Notes under the pieces: model-generated
Told to the model about the DNA's origin: nothing
What the model saw: only the letters and a program-made list of their open reading frames with translations
Databases searched by the model: none
Position numbers and translations under genes: made by a program
Part shown: one piece after another, positions 12,501-23,110 of the stretch
How the letters are laid out: every line of letters begins with the position of its first letter
Position numbering within the stretch: position 1 is the stretch's first letter
Origin: Rhodosporidiobolus odoratus
Lineage: Eukaryota; Basidiomycota; Microbotryomycetes; Sporidiobolales; Sporidiobolaceae
Assembly (NCBI GenBank): GCA_034387635.1
Contig: JAOANU010000007.1
Coordinates: 186,001-250,000 of the forward strand
DNA: 64,000 nt
Direction: 5' to 3'

Positions 12501-14311
12501 TCGCCTCATCTTCGACACGCTGTGGTCACTCGTCACCTTCGGACATCGTATATATTCTTCCGCTCGTCTGTTTCTTACTCGCGTACTCACCGTTTACCCT
12601 AATAGCCGATGGTCGTCCCCACCCCGAGACGCCATCTCCGATTGACATGCCTGATGACTGCTTCCGAGTCCGCCTGGTCTGCACCCTCCTCGATACCTGC
12701 GGTGCATGCTTCGATCGTGCCGCCTTGAAAAAGAAGCTCGACAACTTCCTCGTCTTCTTCCAAGTATGCCGATTTCGCCCACACTCCTATCGTTTTGCCA
12801 TACTCTAGCTAATCCCGTACCGCTGCTACAGATGTACGCCCTCTCCAAGGGTGTCCTGCCCATGGACGTTGGCTTTATGTACTCCGACACACTGGAGCAG
12901 CTCCGACCGAAACTCGAGCGGTTCAAGACATTCCCTGAGGCGACAATGGCCGTGGAAGAGATGATGGCTGCTGTGGCCAAGGAGGGTGAGCTGCACTGCT
13001 TCCTTCTGCTTTACGGAAGACGTGTACTGATCGGAGGCGAGCCTGCAGCTCCCATGGATGAAGAGATCGAGGAGCAGGAATTGCGGGAAGAAGGCGCTCG
13101 TCCGGGTGCGGACGAGGAGGGCGAAGGGGACTCTGATATGGACCTTGGAACCGACGTAAGCCCATGCCAGTCTTCTATACACGTATCTGCTCGCCGACTC
13201 ACAGCCGGCGTACCACATAGGAGGAGGGTACTGCCGAGCCAGGCGACCCCGTCGACCCCGCCGCCTTGGAAGCGGAGGAAGAAGACGAAGACGAAGCGGG
13301 CGAAGGCCGCGGTCGCGACCCCAACGCCATGACACAAGATGAAGAGGATGAGTTCAGCCGCGAATTGGCAAAGATGATGGTTTCGAGCGAGACGAGAAAG
13401 ATTGCCGAGCGCAAGCCGGTTGCGTTGGATGTGGGGATTCCGCTCATCAGGAGGGCGAGGACTCCTGCTGCGCTCGCTGCGGAGGAGGATGAATACGCTG
13501 CTGAGGGCGCGGCGAAGAAGGGTATGCAGTTCACGCTGTTGACGAAGAAGGGGAACAAGCAGCAGGTGCGCTTTACGAGTCTTTCACAATTCTATCTTTC
13601 CGGTTCCTGACTCGAATGGCTTTGCAGGCCCTCTCAATGGAAATCCCGCTCGACTCGTCTATCGCCATGAGTACGACGCTCCAGCGCGAACAGAACAAGG
13701 CCGAACAGGAGCGCATGAAACGCCTGGTTCTCGACTACGAAAGTCGCGAGGAAGAAGCGGACAAGCAGGGTCAGTCACATCCCCCCCCCCCCTTTCTCAT
13801 ATCCTTCTCGTGCTCACCCAGTCTTGTCTTCACAGCACTGAAAGAGTCCTTGGCGCGACGCGGTATCACGCTCAACTATGGCGCGCCGAAAAAGGGTATC
13901 AAGGTACAGGTCGTGCCCTGATCTTTCTTACTTTTGCTCCTTCTTGGTCTACCATCTACTTCCTCCGGGTCAGAGATGACACCACTCGTCTGTTCCCTCT
14001 CTTCCTCCATTCTCCCACGCCGTCCTTTCTTCCACACATCGCGGCCTTCGCCTCTCCTCGCTCGCAACTTCCATCGACGCCACCGTCAGCTTTTCCCGGC
14101 TGGCAACATCCCTGGTCCCGCCGCAGCGAACAAGGAGAATGCTCGCTCTTCCTCGTCCACTTCTTCGACTCCGCCTTACTCACCCTCTCGACCTGCCAGT
14201 CGCCCACGCACTGCGCCTCCGTCCGTACAAGCCCATACCGGCCAGGTCGCGTCGCATCGGCTGCTGGAGGTCAACAGCGGGTCGTCGGAAAAGAGCAGGA
14301 GAGCACGATGA
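9576..14311 (+). CDS. UPF2: Nonsense-mediated decay factor UPF2/NMD2
   Basis: Scaffold bridging UPF1 and UPF3 in nonsense-mediated mRNA decay. It starts MPAAEGGAKEYRAQRRLELR. Three MIF4G-type helical regions are recognisable: LDTSLKRHTALLVKFRSSLH...SLEKYVEEAV in the first, KFKITPVHVIFYILKVLLDD and RESTNERMRQVIETFRRKK-like helices in the second, and YALSKGVLPMDVGFMYSDTL in the third. An acidic stretch (about 13,050-13,330) precedes the UPF1-binding tail (EFSRELAKMMVSSETRK; FTLLTKKGNKQQALSMEIPL). The reading frame stops at 13,921 unless an intron at 13,904-14,089 is removed. Splicing it joins GAPKKGIK in phase to LFPAGNIPGPAAANKENARS and ends at 14,309-14,311; I favour this longer form. About a dozen introns, one with a C12 run. 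Family identity is strong; the C-terminus is moderately sure. Confidence 0.87.
13781..13792. repeat. C12 homopolymer inside a UPF2 intron
   Basis: Twelve consecutive C bases in the intron before the KESLARRG exon. The run is part of the pyrimidine-rich intron and is a likely site of length variation or sequencing error. Confidence 0.9.
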
Positions 14312-14464
14312 GGGTGTGGTAATGTTGTCCGCTTGCTGTGTTGCTTGTAGTCTGTGTTGTGCCTTTCCGAGACTGCCCTTTCGCCTAAAAATGTAAACCC
14401 TTTGCTCTGTCCTCTCGCAGAGTAGTCTATTCCCATTCTATTTACTTCTCCTGCGCAGGAGACT

Positions 14465-17009
14465 CTACCAAACTACCGCCAAACCGTTAACCTCCTCCGG
14501 CTCCTCGACGGCCCGATAGCTTGTCCTTAATAGCTCTTTCCTCTTTTCCTCGCCGCCCGGTCCGACCAGTTGACCGATCACGCTGCGCATAGCGGCTTCC
14601 TCGCTGGCGGAAGGGAGAGAGAGGAGATAGGGTCGAATCGAGGGATGAAGGGAGGAAAGGGGGACGCCGAAAACTTCTTGCTGCTCGGCGGTGGACGGAG
14701 GTGCAGAGGGCGAAGTGGAAGAGGCAACAGGCGATAGAGAGGAACTCGGCGCCGGCGAAGCTGACCAATATCGCTTCTCCACTTCCTGCACCCACTCCTT
14801 AGCGCTCAACGCTCGATCCTCCTCATCCACCCTTCTCACCTCTCCCTGCCCATGCGGCACAGCGACAACCTTGACTTCGGCCTCGAGTACTTCCCGACTG
14901 GCCTGATCCGCCACAATATCCGGCATCCCCTCCTCATCTACCCTTCCCACATATTGTTCGCCCCAACTCGCCCTCTTCCGTCGAGCTCGTATTCCCTCCT
15001 TAGGGGGTGCTACTTGTCCTCCACCATTCACACACCCCGAAGGACAAGCCATGACCTCAATAAACTCAAGTTCCGGTTCTTGCGCCTTACCTCCGCCTCC
15101 TGCGGCCCCTTGTCGAGCCGCAGCTCTCCTAGCATTAGCCGCCGCAGCCGCGTGCGACGAACTAGGACGAGCCGCCGCTCCCCTCCCTACCGATACTCCC
15201 GCATCTTTTGACAATTTGCGGACGACATTCTGAAGGTTTCGAAAGCCGTAACATTTGGCGGCTTTGGCGAGGACTTGACCTTTGGGTTCTTTTGCGCCGT
15301 CTTGGAGAGTTGGGGCGGAAGAGAAGGGTATGGGAGAGCGAGAGAGAGTGTATTCAACGTAATCGTCGTTTCGGACGAGTTTTTGAGTGAGGCGCAGGTG
15401 AGGGAGATCGGAGGGGTTTAGGGGGAGAGAACCGATTGCGGGGGAGGGGGAGGAGGGAATGGCGGAGGAGAGAAGGGTCGAGAGAGCGGCGTTGACGTAA
15501 GAGCCGGAAGACGTCCCGGTCAGAGGGATGAGGAGGTGGGAAAAGGGAAAGAAAGTTCCTTCGTCTTGGCCGTTGGCGTTCACCGCTTCTGCCGGACTTG
15601 CGAGGGCAAGGGATCGAAGGGAGAGCCCTTTGTTTTGCAGCATCTTTGCGACTTCACCGGTAGTCAGGACGAGGTCGACATCGCGGACGGAAACGGGTTC
15701 GTTGGAAGCGGAGGAAGAGTGCGAGGTAGCAAAGTCAGGTCGGGATGCTTCCAGCTTCTTGTCGTAGCATGGCATGACAGCGACGTGGTAGATCTGATCA
15801 GGTCTGCGCAGTGACGGATCCGCATCAGCGAGCTGTGCAAGGCTAAGCGCGAAGTAGGTAGAATGGGACGCGCCTCAAGCCCAATCGCCCAGCCACTAGA
15901 GTGCCTTTGACCAGTACACCCGCCACCGCCTGAGGACTCTTGACTCCGCTCACGAAAGGCAGCAAATCTCCATGGGTCTTTTCCGCATAGCAGATCCACC
16001 CAGGGCAAGCGGAACTAAGGATTGGAAGAGGGGCGGCGGAAGAAGAGGTTGGGGTGAGCTTCGTAGGCGGGTCGAGAGACGCCGTTGCCGCGGTGAGCTG
16101 AGAAGGCAACGACGTCGCTGATTGAGAGGCGGCGCGGCGTTCGAGATGCTCCAAGCGAGTCTCGAGGAGGGAGAGAGCGCGGGGGAAAGTCGTATCGAAG
16201 ACAAGGCTGCAGGTAACTGCGCCGTGAGCACTGGACTGATAGATTGAGAACAGCCGCCTACCGAAAGCCAAGGTGTTCCTTGAAGAAGCGCCGAAGTCCC
16301 CTCATCGTCTCCGAGAGGGAGAGATCATAAAGAGCCGCGAGCGAGGCTACTGATTGTGGCGAGATTGACGCAATAGGTACGAGGTCCTGCAACACATGGT
16401 GTTGTCAGCAGACTGAGACTGGCGAGCAAAAGAGGGATACGGACTGACTGGTTGCTCGTTCAGGACTCGGTAAACCTCCTCGTGAGACTGCAGCGATACG
16501 AGCATCGACTCGGCTGTTGTGATACAGCCACTACGTGTATGCGTCAAACATTGATCAACAGCCTCAAGAGCATGTCAAGACGGGGCTGGTAACGCACGAG
16601 CAAGCCAAACAGTCATTCAAGGTGATTTCCGCCTTTTTGAGCTTTTGCCCCTGCTCCCCGTCGGCCTTTCTCTCGTAGAATGCCGAGTCTTCGCCAATGA
16701 TAATCTCGGCCTGCACGTGGATTGGTCTCAAAGTTAGCCTTCAGAAGAGCACGAGAAAGTGAAGGAAGAGGGCGAATGTACAGATGCTGCTGCTGCGGGC
16801 TTGTCCAAGGGAGCTGATGGTTCTTCTGGAACATATGTGACGGGTTTGATGCAGGCTTGGGAAGGTGCGAGGTAGTCGGATAGGTCGGTGAGAGTCTAGG
16901 AAGGTTGCAGAGAGGAAAGAAATCGGATTGTTTCAGCAGAGTCTGGCTCGACTAGCGGAGCGAGGAGCGTGGGGAGAGGATAGCTCACGAGTCCCGATGA
17001 CAGCGACAT
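14465..17009 (-). CDS. NAR1: Cytosolic Fe-S cluster assembly factor NAR1 (iron hydrogenase-like)
   Basis: Component of cytosolic iron-sulfur assembly that helps deliver Fe4S4 clusters to apo-proteins; related to Fe-only hydrogenases but not a hydrogenase. The first exon is tiny (MSLSSGL, start 17,009). It is followed after an intron by [19 protein letters not shown]. The N-terminal cluster Cys residues appear as ACIKP and [14 protein letters not shown]. The hydrogenase-like core includes [35 protein letters not shown] and [15 protein letters not shown]. The C-terminus has the usual RYW block (VEKRYWS) followed by a Ser/Pro-rich spacer and [20 protein letters not shown]. The cluster-ligand cysteines I could follow are all present. 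It is convergent with UPF2 and divergent from the small one-TM gene. Confidence 0.9.
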
Positions 17010-17313
17010 GCTAGCTACAAGAGGGAGTGACCGTTCGCACGAGTTATCGGAGATGTCGATGAGGTGAGCTGAAGAAGGTGGCGAAATAAGCCGTCGACGG
17101 GAACGGGACGAGTCGAGGCGACGCGATGTGAGTGCTCAACTATCGATGTACCTCTTTGAGAGCTGACCTGAGCCGTAAAGTCGGGACGAGCAGATGGAGA
17201 CTGACCAACCTCCGCAGGCGGAATTTCGAGATTGACTTCCTGCAACTCCATCTTCAGCCGCAATCCAGCTGCAAACGCTCGAAAACAGCACCCATCTGCC
17301 ACCGGTAGCCCTG
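17010..17313. promoter_or_regulatory. Short divergent promoter, NAR1 / small TM gene
   Basis: About 300 bases lie between the NAR1 start and the start of a small plus-strand gene. The spacing implies a shared bidirectional promoter. No specific factor-binding site is recognised. Confidence 0.45.
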
Positions 17314-17646
17314 ATGATGGTCCAGAAGCTCTCCCCCGACGGACGACGGTTCGTCCTCTTCCTCATCTTCATTCCCCTGTCCTCCTCTTCGCACTTCTCA
17401 AGGGGCTTTACTTACTCGCTCAACCCTCTCAGAATCCGAACAATAATCATCACCGCCCCGTTCCTTGTCGCCTCGTCTCTCCTGCTCTACAAACGCCTCG
17501 TCCTTGGCCAAGAACAACGCAAATTGCCCCGTCCTCCCCGGTCACCGATGAGTGGGGCGCAGCAAGTAAAACCGGATGGATTCGAGGGAGCGCCTGCAGA
17601 GGTAGCCGCTAGAATCAGAGAGGCGGAAGAAAAGGCGAAGCGATAG
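17314..17646 (+). CDS. Small single-pass membrane protein, unknown function
   Basis: The reading frame is open as one piece from 17,314. A better model removes an in-phase intron of about 88 nt: donor gttcgt after GGACGACG near 17,345, acceptor ctctcag near 17,432. That joins MMVQKLSPDGRR to IRTIIITAPFLVASSLLLYK. The product is then about 80 residues: a basic N-terminus, one strong membrane helix, a conserved-looking RLVLGQEQRKLP segment and a charged helical tail (AAEVAARIREAEEKAKR-like). Size and topology resemble small mitochondrial inner-membrane or ER proteins, but I do not recognise the family. Start choice between Met 17,314 and 17,317 is arbitrary. Confidence 0.6.
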   Translation: MMVQKLSPDGRRFVLFLIFIPLSSSSHFSRGFTYSLNPLRIRTIIITAPFLVASSLLLYKRLVLGQEQRKLPRPPRSPMSGAQQVKPDGFEGAPAEVAARIREAEEKAKR

Positions 17647-17775
17647 CATCCCCGCCAAGAGTGACTTTTCCTCCATTCCCTTCCTTGCTCTCTTTCCTAA
17701 AGGCTAACTCCGTGCGGTAGATCACAACAGACACTGCCTTGTTTCACTTTGATGGACGTCTTGATGCGAATTAGT

Positions 17776-18368
17776 TCACTGCTCACCGCCCTGCGCCTCA
17801 CCCTTCTTGGCCAACCCCTCCTGCTTGCCCTTGTCCTTCTCCTGAGTCTGTACATCCCTCGAATCGGGTCCAGCCGTGTACGTGCGCTCGCTTTCAGGCT
17901 TCTGCTCGTCCGAGTCAACGAACGGAATAATCAGCACAGTGAGGCAAAGGGAAAGAGAAGAAAAGAAGAGGACTTACGCCTGCAGCCGCTTCAGCCGTCC
18001 CTGCTACGCCTTCTGCCATACTCTTTGCTGCGCTTCCGACGCCTTTTAGACGAGCTGAGACAGGGTTGTCACCGCCAACGGGTTCCTTCTGCTCAGGCGA
18101 AGCGAGAGGACACGAGCAAGGTGGGGCGGAAAGGTGGGAGTCGGGGAAAGATGAGAGTCTAGTCAGCGCCCACTCTAGAGGGGAACACGATCAGCTTTGA
18201 GCAGTCGTAAAGGAAGCGTACCTTGCCGATTCCCTCTCCCTCGCTCTTCCTGCACAGTGGTGAAGTTGCGATCCCGCGAGCTGACCCGACAAGCGATGCG
18301 TTTAGAGGCGCACGAGCGAGGCGCGTGGCGCGAAGGGTGCCGGTGAGAGTGTTGCGAATGGTAGACAT
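17776..18368 (-). CDS. Small protein with mitochondrial-type presequence, unknown
   Basis: Three short exons give about 135 residues. Exon 1 (start 18,368) is a classic mitochondrial targeting sequence: MSTIRNTLTGTLRATRLARA then GSARGIATSPLCRK, rich in Arg/Ser/Thr and lacking acids. It ends GEGIGK at a gtacgc donor. Exon 2 gives KEPVGGDNPVSARLKGVGSA and a hydrophilic Ala-rich helix (AAKSMAEGVAGTAEAAAG). Exon 3 gives KPESERTYTAGPDSRDVQTQ and a Lys/Gln-rich tail ending AQGGEQ, stop at 17,776-17,778. All junctions are GT-AG and in phase. Matrix location is inference. The repetitive amphipathic Ala/Lys/Glu composition resembles stress/LEA-like proteins, but no motif proves it. Confidence 0.6.
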
Positions 18369-18918
18369 GCCAGTACGTTATATATAGGTGAGTATAGGAA
18401 GAGCCAGTGGAGAGAAGCGGAAAGCGGAAGAAGCAGCGACGTCACCGATCGGAGGTCCGACAAATCGGAAGTCGCGTAAAACCGGTTGCGAAAGACGTCG
18501 CAAGGCATGTAGTGCGCGACAGTGAGATATAACGGCGCAGTCACTTGAGAGCGGTCACGAGCCAGATGCACGCGTCCTCGAAAAAAAGGGGAAGAAGTCT
18601 ATTCACACCAAACGAGGGATGTCGTCGTCGAGCTTGAGAAAATGAGCGGGCGTGTAACCTACAGATCAAGCTGTGCAAAAGAAAAGTGGGAGTATGGAAC
18701 GAGATCGTTGTACAAGAGTGAGAGCGAGAGGGAAAGAGGAGAGAGATGCAAAAGAAGTCAATGGTGTACGCCTATCGAAGAAACCGTTCGTGTCGCCGTC
18801 GTGTAAGCCCAGCTTAAACATCCCTCCCCTCCTCCTCCATGTATCGTCCAAAGCCTAGTGTCCATGCGTCTCCTCCCCCTCCTCCTCGTGTGTCTACCTA
18901 CCCCCTCCTCAAGTCTTT
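18369..18918. other. Intergenic stretch upstream of the presequence gene
   Basis: About 550 bases between the start of the small presequence gene and the stop of the MscS-type gene, both on the minus strand. It should hold the promoter of the former and the 3' UTR of the latter. Short frames here show no domain. Confidence 0.45.
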
Positions 18919-21900
18919 TTAGATCTCCTTCCTCTGCCTCAACCCCCCATTCCCCCTCCCAGCCTCCTCATCCATCACCGCATGCTCGCTCACAAGGTGC
19001 GACGCGACATCGGTAGCGCGCTGCATGGACGGGTCAGACGCAGGAGGCGGAAGCGCAGCAGCGGCGGCTGCAGCAGCGGCTTCGGCCTTGGCTTTGACTT
19101 CTTGCCAGGGTACTTCGGTGTACTGGGTCGGGTCGGCGGGTGCGGCTGTAGGTGGAGAGGACGCGTGAGTTCGCGCGAGGGACAGTTCACAAAGAGAAGA
19201 AGGGAACGCACGCGCAGGGTCGCCAGCATCGCCCGGACCGAAGATTTGCAACTCGGCCATCGCGACCTTGAGCGCACAAACCCACTTGTTGCGACGTTGA
19301 GTCTTGAGCGTGCCGTTCTGCCAGTTTGACTCTGCGGGAGCATGCGTACAGCACATCAGTCTATGCCATCGGGCGAGATGTAGAAGGGAGAACGTCGCAC
19401 TGTAGTTGATAGCGGCCGATAGGGTGATCTTGCCCTGACCCTCAAAGTCTTTGATGGTGATATCAATGGTCGGGATGAAATCACGGCGTTCTTGCTGAAG
19501 GAACTCGTGCATGCGGGAGCGAAGGGCCTCGATCTGCAGCCACAGACCCAGCAAGTCAGCGATGCCTGCTGCACAAGCCAGAGAGAAGACGCACCTTCTC
19601 AAACGTGGTCGCAAACGCAACATCCCAAGTAAACGTCTCCCAGATAGCGCCCGATCGGCGGTAGTTGTAGACGAACTTCGTGTTGAGCAACGAATGCGGC
19701 GCTTGAGTGACGGTCCCGTCGACCTTCTTGAAGATAGTCGAGAGAAGGTGCATTTCGAGGACGATGTAGGCGATGCCGTCGATCTCGACACGGTCACCGA
19801 CGTCGTAGGCGTGCTTGATGAAGAGGAAAATGATAGAGGCGAGGATTTCTTGGGCGGTAGTACCAATGAGCCAAGAGAGACCAAGGATGAATGTACCGGC
19901 ACTGGGTAGAAGACGAAGGTAAGCACCAAGTACAGGCTGAAAATCCGCCCCATGCCCTCCGGAGAGGAAGAAGGAAAGCGAAAGGAGTAACCGATGACTC
20001 ACCTAGCGACCAAAGTGTTAAAGCTAGCGTCGAGCATGCCGGCCATGATCAACACGGCGACGACGTACCAGATACTCATGATGATGTTGTCAAGACTGTG
20101 GAGTGCCGAGAGATCTCGTCAAGACGTGATTTACACGCCAAGACGCAGAAGAGTCGAAAGATGAATCAACGCACCGACTGACAGCCGAGTCAATGTCCCT
20201 CATCGAGCGGCTCAAGGCAAGACGTTCGCGATGAATGTCAAGGCAGGCCATCTCGACTTCCTCCAGGGAGGCATCGCCGTTCTGGTCACGGTCGAAGATA
20301 GCGAAGGCCTACAAGTAGGAAGAAGGGCGAAGTGAGCTCACAGTCACTCCTACTCGGCAATCTTGCTACTTTCGCTGACGCGGAGGCAGGGAAGAATGGA
20401 GGAAGACGTGCGAACTCACCCTTTCAGCCTCCTCCCGCGACCTAAAGCACCTCGAAACATCGGCCAGGACCATCCCGTCCCTGTACTGCGGCGTAAACGA
20501 CCAGTAAATCCTCCTCGCCAAATGCTTAGTCTTGTTCGTGCTCTGCAGCGCGGCAGTGACCATCGATGCAGGCGAGTTGGGCTGCAGGACACGCTCACCG
20601 GCGATTTCGGACGCGACGGTACCGATTACGGTGGTAGCGGTTTGCGCGACTTTCTGGGCGCCCTTTAAAGCCTTCTTGACTAGGAGGGTAGGGTCGGAGA
20701 CCTGACGCTTGTTTCGCGGGCGCTTCATCGCTCCATCGAGGGTGTCGGATCGACCGAGGTCGCGGGAGCTGCAAAATCGTCAGACAGAGGATCAGCCAGG
20801 TGCCGGTGGTGCATAGAATGAGACAAACTGACTTCAGGTAGAGCGAAACCAGGCATTGGATCTGGAACTTCTGCTCGAGAATGCGGTCCTCGTACGATTT
20901 CTTATGAAAATTGTGAGCGCTTCGGAACGAATGGAGCGTCAGCAGAGTTTCTCAGAAGACTAGCTTTCCAGCCGTGACCATGCATGGCGAGTGAGGCGAC
21001 AATGAGGAAGACCCGACGCACATGATCTGAATGATCAACTTCTCGACGAGCAAGATGATGAGAATCAAGAAGATACCGAAGAGACCTTGCGTGATAAGGT
21101 ACAGCGTGTTGTTCGAGCTACTCGCTTCCGAGTGACGGCGAATGAGCGGGAGGAACGAGATCCAGTTGGCTGCGAGTGCGAAGAAACAGTTGGTCAGGGC
21201 TCGTCTTCTTGACCTTCACGGTCCGACATAGCGAGGCTCCCCGCATGAACGCTGAGCTACTCGCGTACGACCGAACGGGAAGAAAAGAGCGAGTGAGACG
21301 CACCAAGGGCCCAACCAGCAGCTCCAGCGAAGAACTGGACTGCCTTGACGTAGGCAATGTAGTGACGCAGTTCGGGTGCGAGGATACCGATAGTCTTGTT
21401 GAGAATGGTAGGACCAAGGCGAGCGACTACATCGCGCGAAGAAGGACGCGACATTCAAGGAGATTAGTGGCAGATCCCCAAGAATGGACTCACGGGGAAA
21501 AATGCTCACCCAGCGCCGCGCCCCACCAACCACACCACACGACGGTAAGCCAAATCGACCAGTAAAGGAGCGGGACGGTCCAGACCGTGGCTTTTGGCTT
21601 GACGGTAAGCTGGACGATGGCCGGAATCCAAAGAATGGCGAGAATGGGGACAATGTAGATGCTGCAATCACCGGCGAGGTCAGTATAAGCCGTAGTTAGC
21701 ACAAAGAAGGAGGGGCGAGACGTGAGCGAGACGCACACCCAGCGAACGATGTAGTGCGAGTTGTAGATTGCGAACACAGTGCGGGAGAACCAGTTCGAAG
21801 ATGGCTGGATGAAGTCGCCTTCGGCGAACTGCAGGTTGGGGTTGGAAGATGCGGCGCTGTTCCATCCGCTGTTGGGATCGCCAGTGTCGCTGATACTGCA

Positions 21901-22715
21901 GACGGGGTGCGAGAACAGCGAGACATCGAAAGTTGTACGGCGGCGGTATAGGGTACAGGCAAGGCGAGAAGTGTCAGCATTCATCACCGCTAGTGAAAGG
22001 AGAAGGGCATAGCGCACCGACCGTAAGGCGAGTTGGTCCCGGCCGGTCCACTCCATTGACCCAGCCCACCCCCGCGACTCGCTCCACGGTCATGACTTCT
22101 TCCCCTAGGAGTGCTGCTTCCACTCCCATACCCACCCTTTTCATTGCCATACATCTTCTCGGCCCTCTGATTCTGAGTCGGCTCGACCATCCTGACCGAT
22201 CCTTCTTTTTCCGGGTCGCCACCAGCTCCAGCGGGAAGAGGGTGTCCGTTTCCGCTTGCGGCCGGGGGACGAAGGGCGGTCCTCGAGTTGTGAGTCGAGA
22301 GAGAAGTGCGAGGTGCAGAGCCAGAGAGGTCTCCGGCCTCGGAAAGGTCAAGAGAACCGGCTCGACCACCATGAGCGGTAAGTCCGGTTATTCCGGCGGG
22401 GTGGATGGACTCGTACCCTCCCGGTTCACCGAGGGAGATGGCCGTGTAGGCTTCGTCGCCGTTGGTATGACCTCCTGCGGCGCCGTGATCGCGAGCGTAG
22501 GAGGCGAAATCGTGAGCGGTGAAACCGTTTCCATGTTGGGTGAGGCTGGGCGAGGTGTCGTAGGCGAGAGGGTCGGTCTCTGATGGCTGGGCGGGAGAGT
22601 ATGCCAGCTGGCGTGGTGGAGAAGGAGCAGGTGGGTACGATGAAGGAACGGGAGAGGCGACCGTAGGTTGACCTGCTCGAGGCCGAGACGAGCTGCGCGA
22701 TTGTGAGCTGGCCAT
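18919..22715 (-). CDS. EF-hand MscS-type mechanosensitive ion channel (MSY-like)
   Basis: Fungal/plant-type small-conductance mechanosensitive channel, by family likely in ER or organelle membranes and involved in calcium and hypo-osmotic responses. It starts MASSQSRSSSRPRAGQPTVA, followed by about 200 disordered residues. Several membrane helices then lie between about 21,900 and 20,950. An EF-hand loop is complete (DRDQNGDASLEE, ligands at 1, 3, 5, 7, 9 and 12; about 20,280-20,330). The MscS core follows: LVASAGTFILGLSWLIGTTA, IIFLFIKHAYDVGDRVEIDG and FKKVDGTVTQAPHSLLNTKF. The beta-domain/C-terminal cap includes RSGAIWETFTWDVAFATTF and IPTIDITIKDFEGQGKITLS. A poly-Ala segment (about 19,060) precedes the tail ending GGLRQRKEI. 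The pore helix and Ca-binding positions look intact. Confidence 0.88.
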
Positions 22716-23110
22716 GGTGATAGTGTCGTACCCCTAGTATACTATGTTGCTAAGGTAGTGGCTGTGATCAGAGGAGAGAACGAAACTGAGGGCCGTGTGT
22801 GTGCGGTGCAAGATGAGGAGGTCAACTTGTCGACGAGCTCCAAGGCAAGCCTTAATTTGTTACCGACTGTGACAGAGCGAATGAGGGAACAACAGCAAGC
22901 GGTGGTCCCTCGTCTCCGCAACCCGAGGCTGCGGCTCCGCGTCACAGACGCGCGCGCCGTCGTGCGCGCCGTCATTTTCGGCCTTGGAACTCTCACTCGA
23001 GCAACAGGAAAACGCACTCAAGGCAAGTGTACAACAACCAAGATCATGCACAAGAGTAGACAAGAACTCGAAGCGCCTGCTGTATGTACCGTCATGCTTG
23101 GTAAAACTTT
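22716..23110. other. Promoter region of the MscS-type gene
   Basis: About 395 bases between the start of the channel gene and the stop of the SQS1-like gene, both on the minus strand. No coding feature is recognised; it includes a GC-rich cgcg-containing patch near 22,945-22,970. Confidence 0.4.

Noticed and set aside
14465..17009. True Fe-only hydrogenase
   Set aside because: Family blocks and Cys pattern fit NAR1/NARFL, which lacks hydrogenase activity; no maturation genes nearby.
22900..22990. Structured ncRNA or tRNA in the GC-rich patch upstream of the MscS gene
   Set aside because: No cloverleaf, snoRNA box or conserved motif could be drawn by eye; only GC-rich repeats of cgcg.
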